64,000 nt of DNA from Chimonanthus salicifolius (Eukaryota > Streptophyta > Magnoliopsida > Laurales > Calycanthaceae): NCBI GenBank assembly GCA_013350335.1, contig CM023535.1, positions 22,599,746 to 22,663,745 of the forward strand, in the 5' to 3' direction. A model generated the notes under the pieces. It was not told the origin of the DNA. It worked only from the letters and a program-made list of their open reading frames with translations, and ran no database searches. Made by a program: the position numbers and the translations under genes. Of this stretch, positions 36,071-46,932 are shown in pieces (the stretch's first letter is position 1; each line of letters begins with the position of its first letter).

Positions 36071-37894
36071 TTAGGAGGCAGGAGCTGGGGCAGATGTAGA
36101 AGCAGGTGCAGATGAAGGAAGTGCATCAACATCAATAGGAGTAGGATCCGATGCAGGAGGTGCTGGTGCAGTATCAGGAGGTGCTAGTGCCGATGAAAGA
36201 GGTGCTGGTGCAAGTAAAGGAAGTGTTGGTACAGTATCAAGAGACTTGGGTCGTTCCAATGGAAGACACCTAGTCGCACTCTGAATGGGGTCAGTCGAAC
36301 GCACCTGACTAGTGGAGCCAGTAGGACGAGGCTGAGTGGGGCCAGTGAGACGAGGCTGAGTGGGGCCAGTAGGACGAGTCTGAATGGGGCTGCCAGTCGG
36401 ACGAGGCTGAGTGTTACCAGTCCGGTGAGAGGCAGTTGTGTCAATGGACGAATATGTATTCCCCCACGATCGATTTATCATCGATTCCTCTAAGAAACAT
36501 CTTACAATCCCTGATGACGATTCGCATCCAAGTTGTGTTCGTATTCCTGCACTTTGCACTAAAAGTACAGAGTTTCTCATTGTATCTATTATTTGACTCT
36601 CTAAATTATTCAACCTTCTCATCGTCATTCCAACCAACTCACCATTTTTCTTATCAATTTTTTCATTCATCCTCCCTTCCATCTCAACCAATTTATCATC
36701 AGCCATTCCTTCAAGCCTTTCAATTAGCCTTCCTTCCATCTCAGCCAATTTCTCATCAACCATTCTTCAAGCCTTCCCATAAGCCTTCCTTCTATCTCAG
36801 CAAATTTCACATCAATTTTTTCATTCAGTTTTTCTATGCTGTCAAGAATTAGCATAGTACTGACTCCAGTATCATGTGCATCTACCCTCCAAACTTCAGG
36901 TGCCTCTGCCTCCGAACTTTAGGTGCCTCAGTTCTCCCAACTTCAGGTCTGTCACCCTCCTCCTCAGGTGCCTCAACCTCAATAGGAGCATGTTCTACTT
37001 TGGGAACCCAATGTGCATTGTCAAGTTTGAATCCCATCTTGCCCAAAGTAGAGGCATCGAATATATCGATTTTCTTCAAAACTATTTTCTCTTCGGGGGG
37101 GAGGGTGATTCCTTTTTGTCGAAACAAGTAAGACAAAAATAAACCATATGAAAATCTACATTTTCTAATCTTACGAAAACCAACCATGTGTTTTATAATG
37201 ATGAAGAAGATATCAATTTGTTTGCCATTCAAAATGCATCATATGAGGAAACTATCAAAATACTACACTTGATTACTAAGCCCTTTTTTAGATAAAATAT
37301 TCTTCTTAATAATGTAATATACAATTTGGGATTCTAGGGTTAGCTCCATCAGCGCGGACTTATCTGCTTTGGCACTATCACTCCGCCCACACATTTGAGT
37401 CATGGCCTTTGAGGGAACGAATCCAACAACATCGGTGGGCCATGAATTTGATTCATACTTTGAAATAGTGGCACTGGGAAACTGAAACATTCTGTCCAGT
37501 GCCAAAGTTGAAATCTCAATTTCGGTCCCTCTAACTTTGGATTTTATGGAATGTCTCGCCCGGTCTTCCGACATGTTTGCATAAAATTCCTTCTCCAATT
37601 TTGGATAAAAATCATCTCTTATTCCCAAGAATTCTCCCCATCCAAGTCTCTCAATATATTCATGGATTCTTAATTCAAATGTTGGAAAAAAGCTAAGGTA
37701 AATGATTTTACCAAAAATCATCGGCCGAGAGTACAAATCCTCTCGGTACAATGTGGCCGTTCCAAAGAGTTGAAGTGGTTGGGATCGAAAGTCTCTGTCT
37801 CCGTAGGTGTCTCTGTCAATCTCGGTCTCTTCCCTCTCGATGAAGCCGGCACCTTGGACTTTCTCCCTATCGATGTAGACCCTTGGGATGCCAT
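36071..37894 (-). pseudogene. M1 partner gene (plant-transposon-associated protein), broken
   Basis: Counterpart of the M2 gene at 49469-51506. The start MASQGSTSIGRKSKVPASSR (37894) is basic, like the M2 start MASSSKRKATS. Next comes a conserved globular domain: MYREDLYSRPMIFGKIIYLS, RLGWGEFLG, FYPKLEKEFYANM, WPTDVVGF. Then GFRKIRKCRFSYGLFLSYLF (36882-37232) and a Glu/Lys-rich coiled-coil-like part. The tail (36071-36763) is Pro/Thr/Gly repeats (TGPTQPRPTG) followed by Ala/Pro-rich residues. Breaks: a frameshift just before MYRED (near 37752), a stop at 37263 and loss of frame between 36882 and 36763. The domain resembles the family named putative plant transposon protein in Pfam (PF20167, from memory). 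Function is unknown; by position it parallels mudrB of MuDR. Confidence 0.8.
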
Positions 37895-38164
37895 GTGGAA
37901 GGAGGGGTGTAAAGGAGAATCGGTTTGGTCAATCGATTGGAGAAGAAGAAATCGGAGAAGAAGAAGAGAGGGTTTCTAGAGAGGGCAAAATCGATCGACG
38001 TTGGAAGAGGGGAGAGGGAAGATCGGTTGATTTGGAGAATCGTGCGGTCTATTTGGTGAAGAAGAAAGGGTCGATCGATCGATTGGAGAAGAAGAAGAGA
38101 AAGGGTTTTCGGTTTTAGGGTTTCAATCGCATGAGTAAGGGAAAGGGGCGAAAAGATCGATCGG

Positions 38165-38700
38165 TGGCTTATATATAAGTTTGCGATCGATCGCACGATT
38201 TCTGTGATCGTGCGATCGATGTTGCCGTAAACAAACAATCAATGGATCGATCACATAGAATCGTGCGATCGATCTTGAGATGAGAGGTCGACTGTCAAAC
38301 TGTCGACCTCTCATTTAAAATCGATCGCACGATCCTCTGTGATCTTGCGATCGATCTTTGAATGGGTTACAATCGATCGATTGATCACTGGGATCATGCA
38401 ATCAATCTTGAAAGGAAAGGTCGACTGTCAAAATGTCAACATCTCAGTTAAAATCGATAGCACGATCCTATGGGACCGTGCGATCGATTGAATCTCATGT
38501 TAGGATCAATCGATCGATTCGAAAATGAACTGTCTGATCGATCGATCGATCGTACACGCCTCAGATCGATCGATCGAAGCGAAAATGCGTTGCAGAATCG
38601 ATCGGTCGATTTCGCGCGGAAAGGCAGAAACGTAATTTCCACTCAAAATCTTAAATGCGGTGTCTGGTAACAGGTTCATGCGGTGTCTAAATCCCGAGCC
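38165..38700 (-). repeat. M1 right terminal inverted repeat
   Basis: About 536 bp, the inverted counterpart of 32200-32738 with the same order of palindromes, the GTCGAC hairpins and the outer unique part. It keeps the intact core motif GAAATTACGTTTCTGCC (minus strand, 38623-38639), 61-77 bp from the end. The inner edge has CTTATATATAAG (about 38167-38178), a symmetric TATA sequence placed to start the leftward partner gene. Confidence 0.9.
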
Positions 38701-40603
38701 TTTAATCAATTCATTTTTCTTAGCATTTTTGAAGTGGGCCCATCTCCACTAATACGAGAAATTATCTATTGATTATTGTGCAATATTTTGGATCTATTAA
38801 TTAGGAAATTAAGAAATTTGTATTTAGACAATAAGATCATTTAAATTAATTTAAACATAGATCTTTGAATTGTGAATTTGAGAGTTATCAAAATTGAATA
38901 ATGTAGTGGAACTCAATTTTAATTTGACATATTATATTTATCTATATAAGTCAGAACAAAATCAAACTATATGAAAATTTAATTAAACATAAAGTGGTGA
39001 ACACAAGTTTGAAAAATAAGTGAACGTAATCCTATATAAATTCTCATCAAATTCTTAATGTAAAATTTTCCATTTGGAAAATTGAGTGTGTCCATGTTTA
39101 GTTAAAGAGAACTTAAAGGAAGAGTAGGTGTCTCTTTTAAGATGGATACATGAATATTCCCTTTAATAAGAAATTCAAGAGAATTGAAGAGAATGTCCCT
39201 TTTTCATATATAGATCCTTAAAGTACAACAAACTTATTATTTTGTATAATCTTCATCATTCAATATTTTTTATTAAGAAATTAAAACTTGATGGTTCACA
39301 TTAATGTAACAAATATCGCTAATATTTTCATTTTTATCATAAAAGGATTGACAAAATAATTTTTGCATGTTAAAAATGCGTGCTTATCACGTTTACTGTT
39401 TTAAACAGTAAATTCTCGATAAAAACGTGTTTCTATATCGAGAAATTGTAAATTCTCATTAAAATAGTGAATTTTTATGGTTAAATTCTCATTAAAAACA
39501 TTTGGGCCAAACGTACATTTTTTATTTATGAAATATCATCTATATTTTTAAACTCGGACCACATTATTTATTATTTAAATATCATATTTTTTGTAAAATT
39601 TTCCTGTTAAATTTTCAATAAAAATCTGAGAATTTGAAAATATCCCACTATTAATAATTGTTGTTAATATCTCGAGAACGATATTTGTGACAATGATTCA
39701 TATGAATCTAATTCATTGAAATTCAATCTAACAAAATAAAACAATTATAAATCTATAAAATAATAGATAGAAATATCACAAATCTCAATCCAAGAGCCAC
39801 TTTACTATATTCCGAATTCAATGGTTTTAATAAATTCTTAAAAATTCATGTTGGTCTAAACTTACTTAGAACGGTTTGTGAAGCCATCATAAATTCTATT
39901 GCATTGGGTCAACATTTTGTATCACTTTGACCGTATTTGATATCGTATTTTTGTCACAGTTTGGACTGTTGGTCCACATCTATGTAACATTGCTGCTTTG
40001 AGAAAGGCCATGGAAGCAGCGTAAAGTGCAGGATGGATGTTACTTGGTCAAGGTTGGACCATTGGCTAAGTTGAAGGTCCAATTTGACAACCAACAAGAG
40101 CCAATTTGCCTGTTTAGCACTGGGGAGTTTTGTTTTGATAAATATGTATGTGTCTCTTATTTTATTTATAGATCATTTAAGTAGAAAGTAGACCCATTAT
40201 ATTATAAAGGTGGCCATCTTAAAAAAAGACCAAAATCAAAGTTACAAAATCAGAAGCTCTTAAAATTGAATTCTATTGTAGAATATTCATATAAAATATA
40301 CAAGTTAAATGCTCCGTTTCAAAGAGACACTCTATATAAAATTGTACGTGTAGATAAAGATACTTGCACATGCCTCAATGATTAATTAAGTATTCTCAGA
40401 GTTTATAATAATTATATTAAGTAACTGATCAATTAAATTACTATAATCAAAATAATTTAGGAAGCTAAAAAGCACACATATGATATTGACTCTCACTCAT
40501 TTTAGTTTTTGTGTTTCTTTGTATTAGATTACAAAAAGAATCCATAAATTTATTGTATCAATTACATTAGATCACAATAGTATATAATTCAAAGGGAATA
40601 ACG

Positions 40604-40791
40604 AGATTGTCAAGAACCCGCCTCAAAGTGGGAGCGATAGCAAGAATGAGAGTTCTAAGTTAGATTCCTACTCTACTTCAAAGGGTTATCTCCTGCCGAG
40701 TTACCCATTGTGTGTGAGTAGAAAACTTGTAAATGTTCTGATGATTAATTAAGTGCTCTAAGAATTCTGGACATTTTGAAAAAAAAAAAAA
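40604..40791 (+). mobile_element. SINE-like repeat, tRNA-derived
   Basis: A B-box-like GTTCTAAGTTAGATTCC near 40650-40666 and a tail GATTAATTAAGTGCTCTAAGA followed by GGACATTTTGAAAAAAA match the copies at 42600-42771 and 44903-45088. The A-box is not clear. A bare tail fragment of the same family lies near 40375-40430. Direct repeats at the ends were not found, so borders are approximate. Confidence 0.5.
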
Positions 40792-42599
40792 AATCACAAC
40801 GGTAAATAGTTTACATAAAAAATCTATCCTTTTTATAAGATCATATATCATTATATCAAAACTTAACTTCTTTATTAAAAGATAGTTATATCATAATCAC
40901 AATCTCAATAGATACTTTTTATCCTTCCAACTTGAATGACAAAGGCACACACTCAGCTCAAATGAAATAGACCAGGCTAATAAGCGCAATGTGGGGCTTA
41001 TAGACCCGTTTTTTGTTTTAATTTAAATGGTTTATAGTTTATACCGTAGCTATATTTTTGTGCCCTATATTAACAAATTTTACGTGGTTTATGATGGTTG
41101 AATTTCGTATAAACATTTTCTAACCTTAGGCTTTTAATAATTTTTTAAAAGATAAACAAAATTAAGTGATTGCGCTCAAGCTCTAAGAATATATTTACGT
41201 GAAACCATTTTATGTAGAAATTATTTTTTTTTATAATCCTTTTTTCGTTAAAAATGAAATTTATAGATTTTGTTTTCGATAATATCAATATTTATTATTT
41301 GATAAAAAAAATTTTACAATAATTCATCGATGAATTTTTTTTATATTGTTAGGTAGGTAAGATGTACATGATACTTAATTGCAATTTGACTCTAAATGAT
41401 GATGAGAATCATAATAATTATACAAAGAACAAGTAGTGGCAGCTATAGTAATAGGAATGATGATGATGATATACTTCATATAATTAATTCAATCAATATT
41501 TTATTTTAAAAAATATTTGTAATATGAAGTGTGCTTAATTCAGGTTTTGACTTGACCTACCTCAATTTAATCTAAAAATTCATGAACTATGTCAAGTCAA
41601 GATGGTCTAATGGTTGAAGTGTCTAGACATTACAATATGGGTTGAGTTGGACCATGGGTCAAGTAATAGACCACTAATGTTAGGGTTAGGTTGGACAATG
41701 ACTCAAGTTATGGATCGGATTATAAGTTGTATTAGATAAATCCATGGGTAATGGGTTGATAATAGATTGGGTCAGTTGAGTCATGGATTGGATCATGGCT
41801 CATAAATCAAGTCAATGGTCGTGATTAGGTTAGATCTTGAGTCATGGATCAAGCTGGACTGTGTTTAGTTTATAGATTAGATCAAGGTCTTGAAACTCAT
41901 AAGCTGTGAAAATTGCTTTTGAATTCCTTTCTCTAGAAATTGATTTACTACAATTTTTATGAAAATAACTAAGTTGTGGAAATTATTATCTATTAAAACT
42001 GTTTGTGCAAAATGATAAAAAATAATCTCAATATAAAATCATTTTATTTACATTGAAATATTTCATACACACATACTCTGAAGCTTAAGCAATGAAATAG
42101 CCCGAACAAATACATAAAAAGCCCATCAAGCTTTTGAAATATAGACTTAAAATTGAACACGAAACGCCTAACTCGAGTCCAGTTTGTACTGCTACAGTGA
42201 CACAACTGCCACAATATAGGAAATAATAGGTCAGCCCAACATGCCAAAATAAAGGGCCCATGATATCAAGTGTTGGATGAGTCTTTTAGATGGGCCGGAA
42301 AATGGGTCTGGAAGTGGATTCATTTAATCACTAATGAATGTTTTTATCATTTATAATAAGAAAAAGGTAAAATTATATTGTGGCACTCATAAAAATATTC
42401 ATTATAAAGTCTAAAAGAAAGATTAAGATGATGAACCACATTGAGGTCTAATGCAACACACTTCGGTGGAATATATTTTTAAGAGCCATCATTTTTTAAT
42501 AACAGAAGGGAGAATCATCGCTTTTAAAATTATTTTAATCATTGATCTTTGAATCTATAAAATTTTGATGTCTATACTTGAAACACTTCAACTATAATA

Positions 42600-42771
42600 G
42601 ATTTTTGATCCTGTCTCTTTGACGGATAATGGTCAAATTGAATCCCATTTCATCTCAAAAGGTTATTCTCCGTAATTTTAATCGGTGTGTAGATAGGAAG
42701 GCTTGCACACACTCCAAAGATTAATTGGATACGGTAAGAGATCATGGACACTACGGTCATAAAAAAAGAAC
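42600..42771 (+). mobile_element. SINE-like repeat, partial
   Basis: Contains GTCAAATTGAATCCCA (B-box-like), AAAGGTTATTCTCCG and the family tail ATTAATTGGAT...GGACACTACGGTCATAAAAAAA. It shares this order with the copy at 44903-45088. Confidence 0.5.
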
Positions 42772-42891
42772 TGAAATCGGGCTTCATAAATCATAACTGC
42801 ATGTTGAACTATGTATTTATCATATAAATATATGCAAAGGCCCAATTAAATGACTTAACCCGACCCACTTATCAACATAGATAGACTCAAT

Positions 42892-43265
42892 CAGAGGTAA
42901 AAATATCGGTTGATACGTAAAACCGATATGTATCGGTTATACAGATTGGATATCGTCCGATATGACCGATACATCGCCGATATTATTAATATCGTCCGAC
43001 ATTAAAGGAAATTAAAAAAAAATCAGTGCTTCGTTCTGCCGATGTCGACCATAATATTGCCTGATATTTGAAAATTGGTTGATATTGACTGATATCAGCT
43101 GATATTCTTTTTCTTTTTTTCCAATTTTTTTAAATAAAAAGGGTGAAAAAACAATCGATATTTCTTTTTTTAAAAAAAAAGAGAAAATGATGTCGGCCAA
43201 TCTCTGATACCCGGCCAATATGATCGATGTCATTAAAATCTAATATTTACACAATTACACCCCCG
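42892..43265. mobile_element. hAT-like palindrome MITE
   Basis: Starts CAGAGGTAAAAATATCGG and ends CACAATTACACCCCCG. Flanks are GACTCAAT (42884-42891) and GACCCAAT (43266-43273), 7 of 8 matching. The interior has ATCGGTT, ATATCAGCTGATAT and other short palindromes. It is the same family as 11367-11878 and 53442-53582, in a separate genomic setting. Confidence 0.85.
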
Positions 43266-43273
43266 GACCCAAT

Positions 43274-44902
43274 ATTCCAAAAATCGCATTGCTGTAGTAT
43301 CTGGTAAGATTTGGTTTGATTGATCCTTGTGCAAGATATCGAGTGCACGAGTTATGGCTGCCACTAGTCCACCAAATAAACTAGCACATGGGAGAAAAAT
43401 GAGTATTCTAACACTTTTACACTTTATTATAGTTTAAGCTTTAGAATCATGATTTGATTAATTCTCTGCGTCTTATCTTCCTAAGGAAAATGATCCTTCA
43501 TCTGAGAAATATTTCTATAATATTTCTTTATTATTTTGATTTGATTCTTTGGGTCAAACAGATTATACTGTATCTGCCCATGTGGAAAATGAAATCTTCA
43601 AGCCAAAATTTCAGGTTAACTAATTTATCAGGATAATCTCAGGTTCACAGTTAAACACCACCTAACCATTGATTTGATTGGCCAGGGGTGAACTTCACAA
43701 TAAATATGGTGAAAAATGAGATGTTCTAAAAAATTAACCTCTATTGACATGAATGCAGTCAGTGTAAGATTGTGATTTTATCTAATAATTCATTGGCAGA
43801 AAATGATATGGACATCGATATTTTTTATAACAAAAGAAATCAGTGCACATTTTCACGGTCAAAATAATAACAACTGAATAAAATAATAAATTTACGATTC
43901 TTTATTATAAAAATACCAATATTTTTATCGCTTTTCTCATTGCATAAATCTGTAAACATAGATGGTAATTCATAGGGGCCACCCATGAACGGTTATTGCA
44001 TATAGTGCAATTAATGGAAAAAGTGTCCATTTAAATACATTAACCATCCTAACTCCTACCGTAGATGATATAATGAGTTATGGTAGATAAAGTTCAAACT
44101 TTCATGTTTTCTATTTTTAAATTATTATTTTTTTTTTTTTTGAATTTAAGTGTGAAAAATCATGAGATACCCAGTATAAAACCTCTATGGATGAACCTAC
44201 TAAAAACTGTATTTTCAATAATAGTACTTTATATATCACTTTCTGCTACAAGGATATATTTATGCACCTTCTTAATAAGAATTTTTTGATATGGTGAATT
44301 TTTTAACAATAAAAAATTTCAATTGCTCAAGATAATATTTCAAATTAATCATATCTTTTAAATTCATAGAGAATTTCAATCAGAGCAATAATCCAATTCA
44401 ATAGTCATAATTATCAATTCTCCTCAAAAAAAAGTTCTCAAGAGATCTTTATACAATCTTCAGTTTGTGAGGCTCGCGTTAGACTCAATAGTGTATTTAT
44501 TATACGTGTGTGAAGTGGAAACCAACTAAATTAATACACTAAAGAAAAAGGAGCTCCATTAGTCCTGCCTAACCTAGTGAATAATTAGTTTTAGATTTTG
44601 GGGCTGCTGCCCTTGGTAGAGACCAAAATTGGCAACACTAAAGGAAAATGGTAGAAAGTATTCATTTTTGATAGACCCGACAAAAATTGACATGATCTGA
44701 TTAGCTGATCCCACCAAAATTGATCCATCGTGATAAATGATCCAAACTGACGCCAACCCATTAAGAGATGACCCCATCCTATTCAAATCCTTTAATAAAT
44801 GGGTAGATTTGACCTAAACCCAAAAATAAATAGGTAGATCCGACTCGTCTGATTATTTTCACACATATGCAAGTTTATTAGGTCTACACCCATTCAAGGG
44901 GT
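43274..44902. other. AT-rich intergenic DNA, nothing recognised
   Basis: Long A/T runs and short open frames (43454-43636, 44080-44289, 44574-44786) without domains or repeats that I can match elsewhere in the window. Confidence 0.55.
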
Positions 44903-45088
44903 GGTCTTGGTATGTCATAATCAGGAATTCGTCTAAGAAAGCAGGAGTCTTAAATTCGATTCTCACTCCACTCTAAAGGGTCACTTTCTATAGAGTTATC
45001 TGATGTATGAGGGTAGAGAGGGTTGCACTTGTCTCGAAAATTAGTCGGTTCCTTTAAGAGGCTTGGACACCTTTGTCATAAAAAATGT
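44903..45088 (+). mobile_element. SINE-like repeat
   Basis: B-box-like GTCTTAAATTCGATTCTCA is followed about 25 bp later by AAAGGGTCACTTTC and ends with GGACACCTTTGTCATAAAAAA. The family also appears at 40604 and 42600. The right side lies about 190 bp from the start of the M2 element. Confidence 0.55.
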
Positions 45089-45280
45089 CTCCTTAATTTG
45101 GCAAATGGTTAAACTCAACTCGACATGAATCCAATTTGACCTGAACCCAAAATAAACTCGAACCGACTACACCCCTTTAACAAGACTCAAAAATAGATCT
45201 GAATTGAAATAGATCTCAACCGACTACAACCCTTTAACAAGACCCTTTCTTAACAATTTGATAAACACATCCCAGATTTT

Positions 45281-46497
45281 GGGAGCACTTACACACACCC
45301 GGTTTTTCTGCCTCTACAGACCCGAATTCGGAAATTCGGGTGAAATTACGATTCTGCCCCCGCGTTTCCATTCATTCGAATGAATTCCCAGTTCATTTTG
45401 GCATTCATTCGAATGAATGGATTCATTCGAATGAATCACCAGTTCATTTTCGATTCATTTGAATGAATCCATTCATTCGAATGAATCACCGGTTCATTCT
45501 GGATTCATTCGAATGAATGGGCTGAACAGTAACACGGAGTACTGTTCAGCCCGATCATTCGAATGCCCAGTCGTTCGAATCCGCTGAATGGATTCATTCG
45601 AATGAATGCCTAGTTCATCTTGGCATTCATTCGAATGAATCAATTCATTCGAATGACTGGACATTCATTCGAATGATCGGGCTAAACAGTACTCCGTGTT
45701 ACTGTTCAGCCCGATCATTCGAATCATTCGCACACTATTCCGCTGAATACATTCATTCGAATGAATGACCAGTCATTCGAATGAATGGGCTGAACAGTAA
45801 CACGGAGTACTGTTCAGCCCGATCATTCGATTCATTCGCACACATAGCATTCATTCGAATGAATCAACTGATTCATTCGAATGAATGCCTTCAAACGTGC
45901 ATTCATTCGAATGAATCAGATGATTCATTCGAATGAATGTATCAGAGGCTGCCACGGAATGACAGTCCCTCTGGTTCAGCTGATTCATTCGAATGAATCA
46001 GCCCATTCATTCGAATGAATCCTCTGTTATCAGGCATTCATTCGAATGAATCAGCCCATTCATTCGAATGAATGCCTGAAAATGTGCATTCATTCGAATG
46101 AATGGGATGATTCATTCGAATGAATGCCCTGGACTGCCATTCTCAGGCAGCCTCTGATGCATTCATTCGAATGAATGCCTGAAAATGTGCATTCATTCGA
46201 ATGAATGGGATGATTCATTCGAATGAATGCCCTGGACTGCCATTCTCAGGCAGTCTCTGATGCAGTCATTCGAATGAATCAGCCCATTCATTCGAATGAA
46301 TGCTTGAAAATGTGAATTCATTCGAATGAATGGCCTGATTCATTTGAATGAATTCCTGGACTGCCATTCTCAGGCAGTCTCTGATGCATTCATTCGAATG
46401 AATCAGACCATTCATTCGAATGAATGCACGTTTTCAAGGCATTCATTCGAATGAATGGGCTGATTCATTCGAATGAATGAAACTTATATATAAATCG
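45281..46497 (+). repeat. M2 left terminal inverted repeat, TTCGAA palindrome array
   Basis: About 1,217 bp. The outer 90 bp is unique and holds ACCCGAATTCGG hairpin sequence and the core motif GAAATTACGATTCTGCC (45342-45358). From 45370 inward there are roughly 27 perfect copies of the 16-bp palindrome ATTCATTCGAATGAAT plus variants, many in pairs with 22 bp between centres. Three hairpins with 13-bp GGGCTGAACAGTA-type arms and an 8-base loop sit near 45519, 45680 and 45787. A CTTATATATAAATC TATA sequence closes the inner edge. Confidence 0.93.
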
Positions 46498-46499
46498 AT
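46486..46499 (+). promoter_or_regulatory. Likely TATA box of the M2 transposase
   Basis: CTTATATATAAATC sits at the inner border of the palindrome array, about 440 bp before the proposed start codon and ahead of a CT-rich, stop-free leader typical of plant 5' untranslated regions. The equivalent place in the other three TIRs also has a TATA sequence. Confidence 0.6.
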
Positions 46500-46932
46500 C
46501 CACGAAATTTCACTCGTCTCATTCCATTCAAAACACTAAACCCTCGTTTCCCTCTCCCTCTCCCTTCTCCCTTGAACCCCTTTCTCAATCCCTTCTCCCT
46601 TAAAACTTAAACCCCATTTTCAACACCCACTTTTCACCCTTAAACCCCTTTTGCAAACACTTCTCCCTACAACCTCATTTTCAACCCCCTTTTCAACTCT
46701 CTTTTCAATCCCAAACCCTTGAACCCCATTTCAATCCCAAACCCTTATACTCCATTTTGAACCACTTTTTTCAAATACTTAACCCTAAAACCCCATTTTC
46801 AACCCCCATTTTTAATCCCAAAACAATGAACCCCTTTTAAATCCCAAACCCTTAAAAAAAAATCATTCCCATTTTCAACACACTCACTCTCTCAATCTGT
46901 TACCTCGGGTCGAAGTTATCTCTCTCAAGCTA

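Larger units (their letters stand above)
32200..38700. mobile_element. Mutator-like element M1, 6.5 kb, decayed
   Basis: The element is bounded by inverted repeats starting GGCTCGGSATTTAGACAC at both ends. Flanks TTTAATTAA (32191-32199) and TTTAATCAA (38701-38709) are an 8/9 match, the 9-bp duplication expected of Mutator-like elements. It contains a rightward transposase pseudogene (33059-35333), an inverted repeat between the genes, and a leftward partner gene (36071-37894). The layout equals M2 (45281-52999). Both genes carry stops and frameshifts, so it cannot move on its own proteins. The left end lies 309 bp upstream of the NIPA start codon. Confidence 0.93.
38710..42891. other. AT-rich intergenic DNA
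   Basis: No gene was recognised. It holds SINE-like repeats (listed separately) and a 21-bp palindrome TTTACTGTTT-T-AAACAGTAAA near 39398. Around 41590-41880 is a degenerate run of short repeats such as ATGGGTTGAG and GGATCAAG. Open frames are short and domain-free. Confidence 0.55.

Noticed and set aside
41590..41650. A tRNA gene, from the string GATGGTCTAATGGTTGAAG
   Set aside because: It recalls a tRNA A-box but no cloverleaf, anticodon arm or matching acceptor stem could be drawn nearby.
41640..41880. A minisatellite of ATGGGTTGAG/GGATCAAG type
   Set aside because: The motifs recur without a fixed period, so no tandem array is called.
45370..46480. CRISPR-like array of regularly spaced repeats
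   Set aside because: The repeats are self-palindromes in a eukaryotic transposon TIR with an inverted copy 6 kb away, spacers are short and low in diversity, and there are no cas genes.
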